Shown: one piece after another, positions 44,152 to 53,034 of the stretch | How positions within the stretch are numbered: the first letter of the stretch is position 1 | Layout: each line of letters starts with the position of its first letter | Assembly: GCF_000022205.1 (NCBI RefSeq) | Contig: NC_012030.1 | Span: 186,001-250,000, forward strand | Origin: Halorubrum lacusprofundi ATCC 49239 | GTDB taxonomy: Archaea; Halobacteriota; Halobacteria; Halobacteriales; Haloferacaceae | Direction: 5' to 3' | DNA: 64,000 nt | Notes under the pieces: generated by a model | Told to the model about the DNA's origin: nothing | What the model saw: the letters and a program-made list of their open reading frames with translations, nothing else | Database searches by the model: none | Made by a program: the position numbers and the translations under genes

Positions 44152-44535
44152 GGGTCTGCTGGTCGGTGGGTCGTCCAGGAGCGACGGCGCACGCATCGTT
44201 GTCCGACCCGGTTCGGCCGGTGACGGTGTCGGATAGCGACGCCGTACTCGCTGGGCCGGTGCCCGTTCGAACTATCGACGCGGACGCTCTAAAACGTAGG
44301 TCCCGCGTTCGCGCGAGTTCGGTCATTCGACCTGGGGGGAGCGAAGACCCGTCTCTCGGTCGGCTATCGGGCGCCGCAACCCGGCCCATCGTGCGAGTTG
44401 ACAACGATTACCACGAATCGGTGTATCCTTACGTCGTTACAAATTCCATTCACGTTACCGGTAGGCAGTCACCACCTGTGACCCCGTAGCCGTATGGTGA
44501 GAATTACTAACATAGTAGTGGCGCATTTGAGTGGT
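44152..44535. other. Intergenic region
   Basis: About 380 bases between divergent genes with no supported ORF or RNA; TATA-like sequence (ATTACTAACATAG) near 44507 could serve the next gene. Confidence 0.4.
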
Positions 44536-44727
44536 ATGGTAGAACGACTGACTGAAGACGAGTGGGACCGCATCGAGGCCTTCGCGAAGACGCCAGCGTA
44601 CGCTCGACAACCCGAACTCCTCCTGCCAGAGGACGCCCACATAGACGACGAGATCGACAACAAGGTCGACGACGAAGACGCTACGGAACGCGCTCGCCCG
44701 GCGAGCCCAGTTCCTGGCGAGCGCTAA
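44536..44727 (+). CDS. Small acidic hypothetical protein
   Basis: A 63-residue frame from ATG 44536: MVERLTEDEWDRIEAFAKTP then AYARQPELLLPEDAHIDDEID. Composition is strongly acidic, as expected for a halophile protein. No family was recognised. ATG 44536 is preferred because the 14 residues from 44494 are hydrophobic and unlike the rest. Confidence 0.55.
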   Translation: MVERLTEDEWDRIEAFAKTPAYARQPELLLPEDAHIDDEIDNKVDDEDATERARPASPVPGER

Positions 44728-44822
44728 CGCAGGCGATCGCTAGGGGAGAACAGACGGTCTTTCTCGGTACGACTACGACAGGTCGGAGACGGGCGTCGCG
44801 CAGTGATCGACGACGACGGCAG

Positions 44823-45101
44823 TTACTCGGCGAGGTTCTGGGACTGCATCTCCTCCCAGATCCGTTCGCCCTTCTCGGTGATACCGTAGACGCGCCCCTT
44901 CCGGCGGTTCTCTGGGACCAGTAGCTCGACGAGGTCTCGCTCCCCGAGCTCCCGGAGCGCGCGCGAGACGTGGGTGATGGCGATGTCCTCGTCGCCCGCG
45001 ATCTGCGACGGCGTCGCCGGCCCTTCGTTGAGCCGCCTGAGAACGGTCACGCGATAGTTTGAACTGATGACGAACCCGATCGCGTTCCACTCGTCGCTCA
45101 T
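44823..45101 (-). CDS. Winged-helix (ArsR/MarR-like) regulator
   Basis: A 92-residue protein. NAIGFVISSNYRVTVLRRLNE then TPSQIAGDEDIAITHVSRALRELGERDLVELL forms a typical winged helix, with the wing at RKGRVYGITEKGERIW. ATG 45101 (MSDEWNAIG) is used since upstream residues from 45182 read into the neighbouring promoter. It is divergent from the zinc-ribbon gene, 61 bases apart. No ligand-binding residues are evident. Confidence 0.82.
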   Translation of the reverse strand: MSDEWNAIGFVISSNYRVTVLRRLNEGPATPSQIAGDEDIAITHVSRALRELGERDLVELLVPENRRKGRVYGITEKGERIWEEMQSQNLAE

Positions 45102-45162
45102 CGCTCCCACCCCGTAGCACTCGAATAACAAAGCCCGGTAGCTGAGTCCGTCATAACGTACC

Positions 45163-45342
45163 ATGGACGAACTTCGGTCCAACGGAACGACCCAGCACTG
45201 TGCGTGTGAGAACTGTGGGCGTCACGTCTCCTCGAGTTACGTGCGCGTCTTCGGCGACAACACCGGGACGCTACATCGATGCTCGACGTGCGCGACGGTG
45301 AGCGACGTGATGGATGGCTCCGGAAGCGGTCTCGATACCTGA
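45163..45342 (+). CDS. DUF7563-type zinc-ribbon protein
   Basis: A 59-residue protein from ATG 45163. The motif HCACENCGRHVS, then YVRVFGDNTGTLHRCSTC, carries two CxxC-type knuckles for one zinc. This CENCG-HVS-YxRVFGDN-HRC arrangement is a common haloarchaeal micro-protein family (DUF7563). The function is unknown; nucleic-acid or protein binding is likely. Confidence 0.8.
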   Translation: MDELRSNGTTQHCACENCGRHVSSSYVRVFGDNTGTLHRCSTCATVSDVMDGSGSGLDT

Positions 45343-45381
45343 CGAATCTGTGATTTTCTTGATTTGATGAGTCGAATGCAG

Positions 45382-45933
45382 TCATGATCTGTCCTCCACT
45401 GGCATCTCCTCGACGATGCTGGCCTTTTTGTCCCGCTTGAAGTAGTGATACCCCGAAAGGACCGCGAACGCCACGACCACGACGACGCCCGCACCAGCCG
45501 TGGTCAGTTGCTCCAGGACCGGAACGCCGAGAGCGACAGCACCGTAGAACACCGCCGAGGCTATCGCAAGGCCGACGTAGTATCGATGCCACGGTCGTTC
45601 CGACTCCTCGTCGGGCATGTACCGATCGATCTCGCTCGCCCGCTCCGACAGCTCGATGAGCCCGGAGTCGGAGTCGTAATCGATGAGTCCGGTTGCTTCC
45701 AGCTTCGGGACGTGCGTCTGGTAGACCGACACGTAGACGCGCTTGGACTGTTTGTCCGTGAGCTCGTCCACGGTCGTTTCGTTCTCCCAGGCCGCGATCT
45801 CGTTCGCGAGTTCCATGAGGTCCACGGGGCCGTCGTGCTCGTTGAGGTACGAGAGCATGAATCGGCGCCGTGAGTTGCTGAGGATTTCGAAGACTGTGTC
45901 CTGCGTCAACTCACCTCCCTCGGTTTCTGACAT
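45382..45933 (-). CDS. DUF7344-type winged helix with C-terminal membrane helices
   Basis: A 183-residue protein. FEILSNSRRRFMLSYLNEHD and QTHVPKLEATGLIDYDSDSGLIEL give the DUF7344 winged helix. Two hydrophobic helices follow (YYVGLAIASAVFYGAVALGV and AGAGVVVVVAFAVLSGYHYF). So it is a membrane-tethered DNA-binding protein. ATG 45933 (MSETEGGELTQD) is preferred. The broken gene at 46678-47289 has the same architecture. Confidence 0.82.
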   Translation of the reverse strand: MSETEGGELTQDTVFEILSNSRRRFMLSYLNEHDGPVDLMELANEIAAWENETTVDELTDKQSKRVYVSVYQTHVPKLEATGLIDYDSDSGLIELSERASEIDRYMPDEESERPWHRYYVGLAIASAVFYGAVALGVPVLEQLTTAGAGVVVVVAFAVLSGYHYFKRDKKASIVEEMPVEDRS

Positions 45934-46677
45934 CGATCTTGGATTCACCGCGACAGTCTCTGGTTGCTGATATAGCCTACCACGAGCGTGGTGTCCTTTG
46001 TTACGCTCCAGTTAGCGCGAGTAATGCTGACGTACCTCCCCGATAGAGGCCCTGAAGGCCCCGAGTCGGCGCCTTCGCGGCCGAAACGACCGGAATCGAG
46101 ACCGGCGACGGCTGTACTTGACCGGCGACGCCGTACTGGATCGGGTCGGTGGACCCGGGCGTCCCCAGCTCTGCGCGTCGCCCTGGCTCGACGTCGCGCC
46201 CGAGCGCTCGACGACGACGGTCGGTCGTCACGGCGTCGTCGCGACGGCCTGGTCGTCGTACACGAAGGGGTTGTGCCTTCGTCCGGATGCACGGACCGAA
46301 TCCCGTGCGAGCGGACTCGTGCGGCAAGCACGTCGGTTCGTGGTGTGGCTGGATGGTGCATCGATCTGGCTCTCGTTCACGCAGCTTCTATCGTGCGTTA
46401 CGATACCGAAACGTCTCCGAGTGTACGGATAGTTATGAGTCAGTTTGCGTGACACAGATACGGATTATTCCAAGTAGATGACCGGTACCGGTGCCCTGAA
46501 GTAGTTCCTGAGGCGACGAAACCGTTGGACAGGAGGACGGTTCGGGTCAGCCTAGCGGTCCCGTCGCATTCCATAAAGGTGGGTGTCGAGTGCGGCTCCA
46601 CGGTCGGGAGTCTGGGTACCTCCGGGAACGAGACGTGTCCGATCGGTACGGGGAGATGTGTCCGATCCGAAACGAGG
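45934..46677. other. Long intergenic stretch with no supported gene
   Basis: About 740 bases between two DUF7344-type genes. Several short frames exist but none has haloarchaeal protein character (they are Arg/Ser-rich shadows). No repeat or RNA-like structure was recognised. Confidence 0.45.
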
Positions 46678-47289
46678 TCAGTTCGCGCGTGCGCGCGAGG
46701 CCATCAGGGCGAACGTCGCGAACCCCATCGCGAGGACCGCGCCGCCGGCCAGGCTCCCGCTCGGAGTCATCAGCGCTGCGAGGAGGTAGGCGACCACGCC
46801 CGATGCGGCCAGGACGAGGTAGTGGACGGGGACGCTCGTGGGTTCGTCGCCGCCTGGGACGTCGAGGTACGGTTCGAGCTGGTCGATGTTCGGACCGCTC
46901 TCGATGGTGCCCCTGCTCTTTTCGAACTCGATGACGTTCGCGTCCGCCATCTTCGGGAGGTGGCACTGTTAGAGGGCGACGTAGACGCGCTTGCGTTCTT
47001 GCGAGTCGAGCGCCTTGATCGGTTTGTCGTTCTCGATGGCCGCGATGTGTTCGGCGAGATGGCCGAGTTGCACCGGTTCGTCGTCGGTGATCAGGAGGTA
47101 GGAGAGGACGTGCTGGCGGCGTTCGTTCCTGAGTATCCCGAACACGTCCTCGAGGGAGAGTGGTGCGTTCTCGTGCTGACTGGCGACTGGATTCTCGATG
47201 CGACTCGGGTCCGGTCCGGCCGGTCCATCCGTCGACGTCGATAGTTCACGTCGGTCTGAATCCACTCTCGTATCAGGTGTCTCTGTCAT
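46678..47289 (-). pseudogene. DUF7344-type membrane-tethered winged helix, broken by an in-frame TAA
   Basis: Read through one stop this is a 203-residue protein. MTETPDTRVDSDRRELST leads to the winged helix (VFGILRNERRQHVLSYLLIT, ERKRVYVAL). A TAA at 46969-46971 then sits exactly where relatives read Y-QCHLPKM, and the frame continues ADANVIEFEKSRGTIESGPN and two membrane helices. So a TAC-to-TAA change splits the gene. The downstream half has its own ATG but lacks DNA-binding parts. Confidence 0.75.
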
Positions 47290-47501
47290 GCTCCCCCAGG
47301 GTCCGTCTCGGTCAGCAGCGCGTTTCCCCTCCGACAGTCTGTCGTGGCGGCCGAGAAACGCTGGCGGTTATTGGCAGTGGTAGCTTCACAAGTATAAGCG
47401 TTGGGACGGATAGGAGAAGAATTGTGAAGCGAATACGGTTATTACCATTGGTAAACGATGCGTGGCGTCGTCGTGGTTTCAGAAGACCGGGGTTGAAGGA
47501 G
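47290..47501. other. Intergenic gap with a TTACCATTGGTAA palindrome
   Basis: About 210 bases. TTACCATTGGTAA near 47443-47455 has perfect 6-base arms; possible operator of unknown use. Confidence 0.35.
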
Positions 47502-47816
47502 TCAGACCCCGAACTCGTTCGAACCGGACGTCACGACGATCCGACCGATGGAGGAGAGGAACACCTGGTACTCCTCGAACTCGAAGGAGACCGAGAGCTC
47601 GGTCTCCGAATCGTGCGAGTCGAACAGTTGCTCGATGGCGTCGCAGTCGACCCACTCACCGATCGGCGGGAGTTCCGTCACCTCCCGGCCGCTCGCGGTC
47701 GCGAGCGCGGACGCGAGTTGCGTGGTGACGCTTCCCCCGTTCACCGGATCGAACTCGACGATGTGCTTACCCGAACGCTCGACGGCTCGGACGTCCTCGA
47801 CCGCGCCCTCATTCAT
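47502..47816 (-). CDS. HalOD1 output domain protein
   Basis: A 104-residue protein. VTTQLASALATASGREVTELPPIGEWVDCDAIEQLF (in two parts) and LSVSFEFEEYQVFLSSIGRIVV match the HalOD1 domain, which occurs alone or as an output module of haloarchaeal two-component proteins. It likely takes part in signalling. ATG 47816 starts immediately before the domain. Confidence 0.82.
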   Translation of the reverse strand: MNEGAVEDVRAVERSGKHIVEFDPVNGGSVTTQLASALATASGREVTELPPIGEWVDCDAIEQLFDSHDSETELSVSFEFEEYQVFLSSIGRIVVTSGSNEFGV

Positions 47817-48330
47817 GAACCTGACTCACCTTGCTACTGCTCCGCCCCGAAGGCCCCCGTCGGCGGTCCGCATCGCTTGCCTCTGACTGCACCAACAGTA
47901 TTCCCATAGTTCTTCGAACGGAGTGGCTGATAGATAATAAAGTAATCGGAGCCAGTTTTGCGGAACAGAAAGCGAGTTTCGGATTGTTTTCGAAGACTAC
48001 GCCGGCGTATCGGCAATCAGGTAGCGACAGGAATACGACTGGTAAGTACGTCCGAGTCCAGGGGACAGTAGACGTCGGTCGACCGGATCAGAGTCACGAC
48101 GGTCGTCGGTCGAAGGGGGTCCGGGGTGGGAGCCCGGAACCGAGTTCGAAACGCCGTCCGTTCGTGGGGTGGTAGACGGGGGGGTGAACGACTGACTGGC
48201 GGTCGGGTGGCGGGTAGACGCTGGGTGGGAATTGCCATGGAGCGACGTTTCGTCGCCACCCGGGCGTTACTATTGCGGAAACCCGCTTTGTTATGAGGCG
48301 ATTTCACGACGGCCGCTCCGATCGGGGGCG
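47817..48330. other. Intergenic region
   Basis: About 510 bases between a divergent promoter and the end of the epimerase gene. No supported gene, repeat or RNA was seen. Confidence 0.4.
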
Positions 48331-49278
48331 TCACGCTGGCCCGATCGCGCGCTCGACGAGCGCGTGGACGCCGTCTTCTACCGTCGTCCGGGCTTCGAAC
48401 TCGAGGTCGCGTCGTGCCTTGGTCGTGTCCGCCTGGCTCTCGGGTACGTCCGCTGGGCGTGGGTCGTCGTGGACGACGTCGACGGTTACTGGTGCGGCGT
48501 CGCGGACGACGGTCGCGAGCTCGTGGATGCTCGTCACGTCCCCGGTTCCGACGTTGAACGACTCGCCGGTGGCGTCGGTGCGCGCGGCGGCGACCATCGC
48601 GCGGACGACGTCGTCGACGTGAACGAAATCCCGGGTCTGCGTCCCGTCGCCGTGGACGACGAGGGGTTCGCCGCGCTGGACTTGCTCGAGGAACGATGGA
48701 ACGACGCCGCCCGTCTGTCCGGGACCGTAGACGTTGAACAGTCTGAGTGCGACGGTGTCGAGGTCCTTCCAGTCCGCGTAGCCGCGAACGAGGTGGTCGC
48801 CAGCGAGTTTGGAGACGCCGTATGGTTCCCGCGGGTCTTTCGCGTCCGTCTCGCCGATGGGGACGGACGAGGGGTCGCCGTACACGGCCGCGCTGGACGC
48901 GAAGACGACGCGCGCGCCGGCGTCCGTTGCGAGGTCGAGGAGGTCGGCGGTCGCACTGACGTTGACGTCGAGCGCGCGCGGTGGGTCAGCCATGGCGCCC
49001 GGGACGCTCGAGATCGCGGCGAGGTGGAAGACGTAGTCGGTTCCGGCGACGGCGTCGGCGAGGGTTTCGTGGTCGGTAATGTCGCCTACCGTGAGGGTGG
49101 CGTCGCCGTGGACGGCGGTCTGGCGTCCTGTCGAACAGTCGTCGAGTACGTGGACGTCGGCCACGGGCGCGAGCGCGTCGACCAGGTGACTGCCAATGAA
49201 GCCAGCACCGCCGGTGACGAGTACTTGGCTGTCCAGGAGCGGTCCGGGGTCGGCGCCGCGTGCCAGCGTGGGGTCCAT
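48331..49278 (-). CDS. NAD-dependent epimerase/dehydratase (GalE-like SDR)
   Basis: A 315-residue extended short-chain dehydrogenase. VLVTGGAGFIGSHLVDAL near residue 19 is the NAD-binding GxxGxxG; the catalytic triad appears as Ser in VVFASSAAVYGD and Tyr/Lys in REPYGVSKLAGD. RLFNVYGPGQ completes the family pattern. It probably converts UDP-glucose or a related sugar nucleotide for surface glycan synthesis. It stands alone here. Confidence 0.9.
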   Translation of the reverse strand: MDPTLARGADPGPLLDSQVLVTGGAGFIGSHLVDALAPVADVHVLDDCSTGRQTAVHGDATLTVGDITDHETLADAVAGTDYVFHLAAISSVPGAMADPPRALDVNVSATADLLDLATDAGARVVFASSAAVYGDPSSVPIGETDAKDPREPYGVSKLAGDHLVRGYADWKDLDTVALRLFNVYGPGQTGGVVPSFLEQVQRGEPLVVHGDGTQTRDFVHVDDVVRAMVAAARTDATGESFNVGTGDVTSIHELATVVRDAAPVTVDVVHDDPRPADVPESQADTTKARRDLEFEARTTVEDGVHALVERAIGPA

Positions 49279-49646
49279 CGGTCGAAGGAACGGGTAGTCG
49301 AGGGTTTGTTATGGTGCGACTTCCCGACCCGACACTGGTCTGTGGCGCGCGCCGACGGTTCCGGACGGCTCGGTCGGTGTCGAGTCGACGATCGTGGATT
49401 CGCGGGACTGGAGTACGCTCGATCCAGAGAGACGTGGGTAAGACCGTCGTAATAGTCCGTGTTATCGGCGAGTTGTTACAGGACGTAGACACTCACGAGA
49501 GGGATTTTACACGGTACCGAGTACCAAACCCCGAGAACGATACGGCGACAACTAGTACCAAACCCGTCCCTATCGATGACTGACCTATATCATCTGGTCA
49601 CTAACTCGGCAATACCATTAATGCCGGTAGGAAGGTGTTTCTCAGT
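49279..49646. other. Intergenic region
   Basis: About 370 bases upstream of the next small genes. The block GTACCAAACCC occurs twice (near 49520 and 49556). An ATTAATG TATA-like sequence near 49616 is about 30 bases before ATG 49647. Confidence 0.4.
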
Positions 49647-49754
49647 ATGGCAGGTAACTGGGTGGATGCGGATCGAGCGCTCAACGTGATTTCCAACGGG
49701 ACCGAGACCGTATATGGACCTTACTCACGTGGGAACGAGGGTGGTCGCACGTGA
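49647..49754 (+). CDS. Possible 35-residue micro-protein
   Basis: MAGNWVDADRALNVISNGTE then TVYGPYSRGNEGGRT. The frame is preceded by a TATA-like box at leaderless distance and its TGA overlaps the GTG of the next frame (GTGA). It could be a real coupled gene or the first half of one gene split by a frameshift. No family recognised. Confidence 0.35.
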   Translation: MAGNWVDADRALNVISNGTETVYGPYSRGNEGGRT

Positions 49755-49966
49755 GCGAGGCAACGGGTGAGGTGTGGGACGCCGTTGCCTCCAATCCGAA
49801 GCCGAACGAGGACCTCGGGTACGACCTCCAGCCGCTCAACGTCATCACCGTGGGTGAAGCGAACGAGCAATGCATGGTGTTACCAAGCAACTCGAATCAC
49901 CTGGAGAACGACGAGTTCATGGTCGCCGACCCGTCGTCGATCTGTGACTTACACGAGCACAGGTAA
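49751..49966 (+). CDS. Small acidic hypothetical protein
   Basis: A 71-residue frame from GTG 49751: SEATGEVWDAVASNPKPNED then LGYDLQPLNVITVGEANEQC. Acidic composition and good codon use suggest a real protein. I did not recognise a named family with certainty. It overlaps the preceding short frame by four bases. Confidence 0.55.
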   Translation: MSEATGEVWDAVASNPKPNEDLGYDLQPLNVITVGEANEQCMVLPSNSNHLENDEFMVADPSSICDLHEHR

Positions 49967-50407
49967 GGGGAGAACGGCCACGGTAGAGTATCATTATCAG
50001 AGTCGGAATCGGGTGACTTCGATCGATTCTAGCCGGAACGACAACGAGAAGACCGTTCAGGACAGTTCACGGTTTTTTCCGACAATAAGATACCGTTTCC
50101 TGCGGTTAAGAGGAGTCTAACAAAGATGGTTGCTAAGATACCTGATTACCGTCGCGGACCCGCCGTCCGACCGTCCGTCGACTATACAGGAGAATAGGCG
50201 ACGTAAATGATGTCGTCGTGTCGTATCCCGTCGCTACAACCACGCCGAATCCGACGATGCAAACCAGGGGACGCCACCGTCGACGGAAAGGAGGACTTAC
50301 GACCCACGATGACCTCGCGTCCGTGGGCGTTGGCACTCCGTACCGGACTTCGACGGCGTCCGCAATGGGGGGGAGCATCGTGCACCCAGCGAACGAGCAC
50401 ACAATGA
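49967..50407. other. Intergenic region flanking the insertion sequence
   Basis: About 440 bases without a supported gene; a frame at 50218-50436 runs into the insertion sequence and may be a fragment. Confidence 0.35.
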
Positions 50408-50525
50408 TCAGTACCTCACAAAGCATCCTCGGCTAGCTGTTTCTGCGGCCTGAGTTCTGTGTCGAAGCGGTTGTACTGACGGTCTCGACGAGAGAATTAC
50501 GGACGGATCGACGGAGAGCTGTCGC

Positions 50526-50552
50526 TGTCGGCGGCGGTCAGCCGCCGACGCG
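50526..50552. repeat. GC-rich hairpin inside the IS left end
   Basis: GTCGGCGGC-GGTCA-GCCGCCGAC-like stem just inside the terminal repeat, past the transposase stop; may terminate transcription. A matching hairpin lies near 51624-51657. Confidence 0.5.
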
Positions 50553-50593
50553 ACAGCGTCGCCACTCACTCCGCTGGCTTGCTCGGTCGGTGG

Positions 50594-51460
50594 TTAGCGG
50601 TGGAATCGGTCGTCAGGTGGCCGATTCGCGGGGACGGCCCGACGCACCGCGAGGGCCGTCCACGCAGCTCGTCGAATCATATTGACGAACTCCTTGTACG
50701 GCCACCACCAGAGGCGACGCCCGCCTCGGCGGGGCGTCGCCACATACTCGTAGTGAAGGTACCGCCAGACGTTCTGTAAGAGGAGACTCACCACCACGTA
50801 CAGCAGCCGTACCGTTGGATCTCGTGTTGTCGTTGTCGCTATCGCTTGCTCAAACAAGCGATAGCTTGACTCGATACCGAAGCGTTTCGAGTAGTGGTAT
50901 CGAGCGTCCCGTGGTGAGTCGATGAACGGCGCGTCAGCGGCGTAGCCGTGACGCGCCACACCGTTCTCGTCATACTTCCCATTTAGGTACGTACAGTCGA
51001 TGTAGACGGGAAAATCGACGGTCCAGCTGTGACCGTCGAGTTTCCCCGTCAGATCATGCTGAATGACGCGACTCCATCCTTCCGAGAGCTCTTGCTGAAT
51101 CGCCTCACCCCACCGGATGATCGGGATCACGTACGCGTAATTGTGCGCCTGAAGCAGCGTGAGACACTTACTGTCGTAGAATCCGCGATCAAGGTAGACG
51201 GCCTTGACCCCGGCGTCAAGGCCGTCGAGGACACCGAAGAACTCAGCGAGGACACTACTTGCGGTATCGCCGTCTTTGAGACGGCGTACCGCCAGCGTGT
51301 AGCGTTTGTTCTTCACACGCGCGTAGAGTGTGGCATAGGCGTGGAACGCAGTGGTTCCACGCTTCGCTACCGAGTGATAGAGGCCGTCTGTGTCGTCTTC
51401 GTCACCGTAGTAGGGCCGCAGGTGGAGGTCTGCGCAGACCTCCACCTGTTCGGGGAGCAA
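50594..51460 (-). CDS. IS4-like (ISH3-related) transposase
   Basis: A 288-residue frame with a TTG start at 51460, but the same frame stays open upstream to a TGA inside the right terminal repeat (about 51700). Upstream codons read TVLYHLRTKFEPERLERVA, which looks like genuine transposase sequence. No ATG or GTG begins it. Catalytic residues: DLHLRPYYGDED (first Asp), AVYLDRGFYDSK (second Asp), FGIESSYRLFEQA (Glu). ATPRRGGRRLW at the end matches the transposase at 3220. The real start may be a rare codon within the terminal repeat. Confidence 0.75.
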   Translation of the reverse strand: MLPEQVEVCADLHLRPYYGDEDDTDGLYHSVAKRGTTAFHAYATLYARVKNKRYTLAVRRLKDGDTASSVLAEFFGVLDGLDAGVKAVYLDRGFYDSKCLTLLQAHNYAYVIPIIRWGEAIQQELSEGWSRVIQHDLTGKLDGHSWTVDFPVYIDCTYLNGKYDENGVARHGYAADAPFIDSPRDARYHYSKRFGIESSYRLFEQAIATTTTRDPTVRLLYVVVSLLLQNVWRYLHYEYVATPRRGGRRLWWWPYKEFVNMIRRAAWTALAVRRAVPANRPPDDRFHR

Positions 51461-51775
51461 TTCATCGAGATACTTTCGCAGGAGCGTGTTAGCGACTCGT
51501 TCGAGCCGTTCCGGCTCGAACTTCGTCCGAAGATGGTAGAGGACCGTGTTCCCAGCGGGTGAGTTCTGGCTCGACGCACAGAGCGTAGAGACAGAGGTCC
51601 TCGTCGGCGCTTGCGCCGACGGGACCTCTGTCGCGTCGGCGGCGGTCAGCCGCCGACGCGACAGCTCTCCGTCGATCCGTCCGTAATTCTCTCGTCGAGA
51701 CCGTCAGTACAACCGCTTCGACACAGAACTCAGGCCGCAGAAACAGCTAGCCGAGGATGCTTTGTGAGGTACTGA

Positions 51776-52097
51776 GACTTGCTCACGGGTATTGTGTATC
51801 TTAACTCCATCTCCCATTTCTGGCACTGATCGGATTGGCTATGTTGACTAAGAGCTAACTGCAGCGGGGCCACACGCAGTCACTGGAAGCGGAGCCAGTG
51901 GCTGATTTGATGCTAGCACCGAAACGATTTATTTTCCTATTAGACGTCTGGCTATGTTCGAGACATGATGCCTCCGGCAAAACACCCAACAACCACTGGA
52001 TCCAGTGGCCCCATCCAATCCAGTGACTCCATATTGACCGACAATTCGGAGTAAGCGCGCAACCACTAAACACGGAACGGCCTCGGCTCTATTTGCA
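51776..52097. other. Intergenic region at the start of the lower-GC segment
   Basis: About 320 bases. It contains two AGTCACTG/CAGTGACT octamers (51878 and 52021) and no supported gene. Confidence 0.45.
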
Positions 52098-52394
52098 ATG
52101 GGTAACATTTCGGAGAAAGCAGCTAATTGGGAAGATGAAATTGACTATCGCTGCCCAAAGTGCGGATCCAAGAATTTCTGGCACGAATGGTTAAAATTTG
52201 AAACTGTGAGGTTTCCGAACAAGAGCCATAAGAATGTGAGCTACGTCCCCAGGGATTCAAGACCGCCTGCAGCGACCCACGTGGGATGCAACCGCTGTGA
52301 TGCACAGATCGTCAAAGATGGCGAATTCGTTGCTGGTAAGTCACGCCCAGTCGAGGAAGTCCGTGAAGAGCACCGCTGTCTCGACGAACACTGA
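52098..52394 (+). CDS. Zinc-ribbon protein of unknown function
   Basis: A 98-residue protein. DYRCPKCGSKNFWHEW near residue 17 and THVGCNRCDAQIVKDGEFV near residue 60 form two CxxC knuckles of a zinc ribbon. Between them is a basic stretch (RFPNKSHKNVSYVPRD). It may bind nucleic acid. No family name recognised; it opens the plasmid-like segment. Confidence 0.65.
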   Translation: MGNISEKAANWEDEIDYRCPKCGSKNFWHEWLKFETVRFPNKSHKNVSYVPRDSRPPAATHVGCNRCDAQIVKDGEFVAGKSRPVEEVREEHRCLDEH

Positions 52395-52440
52395 ATCTCA
52401 TCGATTATTTCTCTGCGTCGGCAGGTATCGTCGCTGCTAC

Positions 52441-52450
52441 GGTTTATAAG
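52441..52450 (+). promoter_or_regulatory. TATA-like box for 52473-52973
   Basis: GGTTTATAAG lies 23-32 bases before the GTG at 52473. This spacing supports the GTG as the leaderless start. Confidence 0.55.
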
Positions 52451-52472
52451 GGAGTGTGCAGTTTGATTAGTT

Positions 52473-52973
52473 GTGATTATCAACATCATTGACCGAATTA
52501 AAGTAGAACTCTCACAAGAAACCACTCAGCGGCTTCAGAAGTGTCACAACGATCAGGATTCGGTTGATGATCTGATCACTGATCTCCTTGACGACACTCG
52601 CAATTCCGTCACGCTAACGGAATTCACCGACCTGCTCGTTGATGCAGTAGATCCCGATCAGATCGCCCTCTATGAAGACTTTTCCAGTCTTCTGTTCGTC
52701 GTGAACACCACGTCAACGGAAGAAAAATTGGAGGCTGCTGTAGAAGAAATTGATGCGGTAGAGATTGATGATGCCCAGTTCAGCTTCGATGTGATAGTCG
52801 ATCCTGACGGTCCGCAGGATCTTGGGCGAATTTCCCTCTACACCACAGTTGAACTGACGGAAGTGAGTGGGAAAGGTATTGAAGATAGTGTCAAGCAACC
52901 TGTTTCACGTGAGGAGGGTGTCAAGAAGGTTGAAGAATGGGTTCGGAGTAGCGCAGAGCTGAAGTCGCTGTGA
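52473..52973 (+). CDS. Hypothetical protein with RHH-like N-terminus
   Basis: A 166-residue acidic protein, start GTG 52473 supported by a TATA-like box 27 bases upstream. The N-terminal RIKVELSQETTQRLQKCHND then SVDDLITDLLDD looks like a ribbon-helix-helix or short coiled region. The middle is alpha/beta (SSLLFVVNTTSTEEKLEAAV). No family recognised. It belongs to the lower-GC segment. Confidence 0.6.
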   Translation: MIINIIDRIKVELSQETTQRLQKCHNDQDSVDDLITDLLDDTRNSVTLTEFTDLLVDAVDPDQIALYEDFSSLLFVVNTTSTEEKLEAAVEEIDAVEIDDAQFSFDVIVDPDGPQDLGRISLYTTVELTEVSGKGIEDSVKQPVSREEGVKKVEEWVRSSAELKSL

Positions 52974-53034
52974 ATTGCCTGAGTCATTGAAACGGTAGTA
53001 GCCAGTCGTTTTCTGGTAGCAGTCTCGCAAAACC

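Larger units (their letters stand above)
50408..51775 (-). mobile_element. Insertion sequence with perfect 118-bp terminal inverted repeats
   Basis: 50408-50525 and the reverse complement of 51658-51775 are identical over 118 bases, starting TCAGTACCTCACAAAGCATC. Inside each end there is a further GC-rich hairpin of GTCGGCGGC/GCCGCCGAC type. The 1368-bp unit holds one transposase frame on the minus strand. I could not see a target-site duplication. Confidence 0.85.

Noticed and set aside
45934-46677. Possible genes in the gap between the two DUF7344-type loci
   Set aside because: All frames are Arg/Ser-rich with no acidic bias, so they look like non-coding GC-rich shadows.
50403-50407. Target-site duplication for the 118-bp-end IS
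   Set aside because: Flanking bases (AATGA left, GACTT right) do not match.
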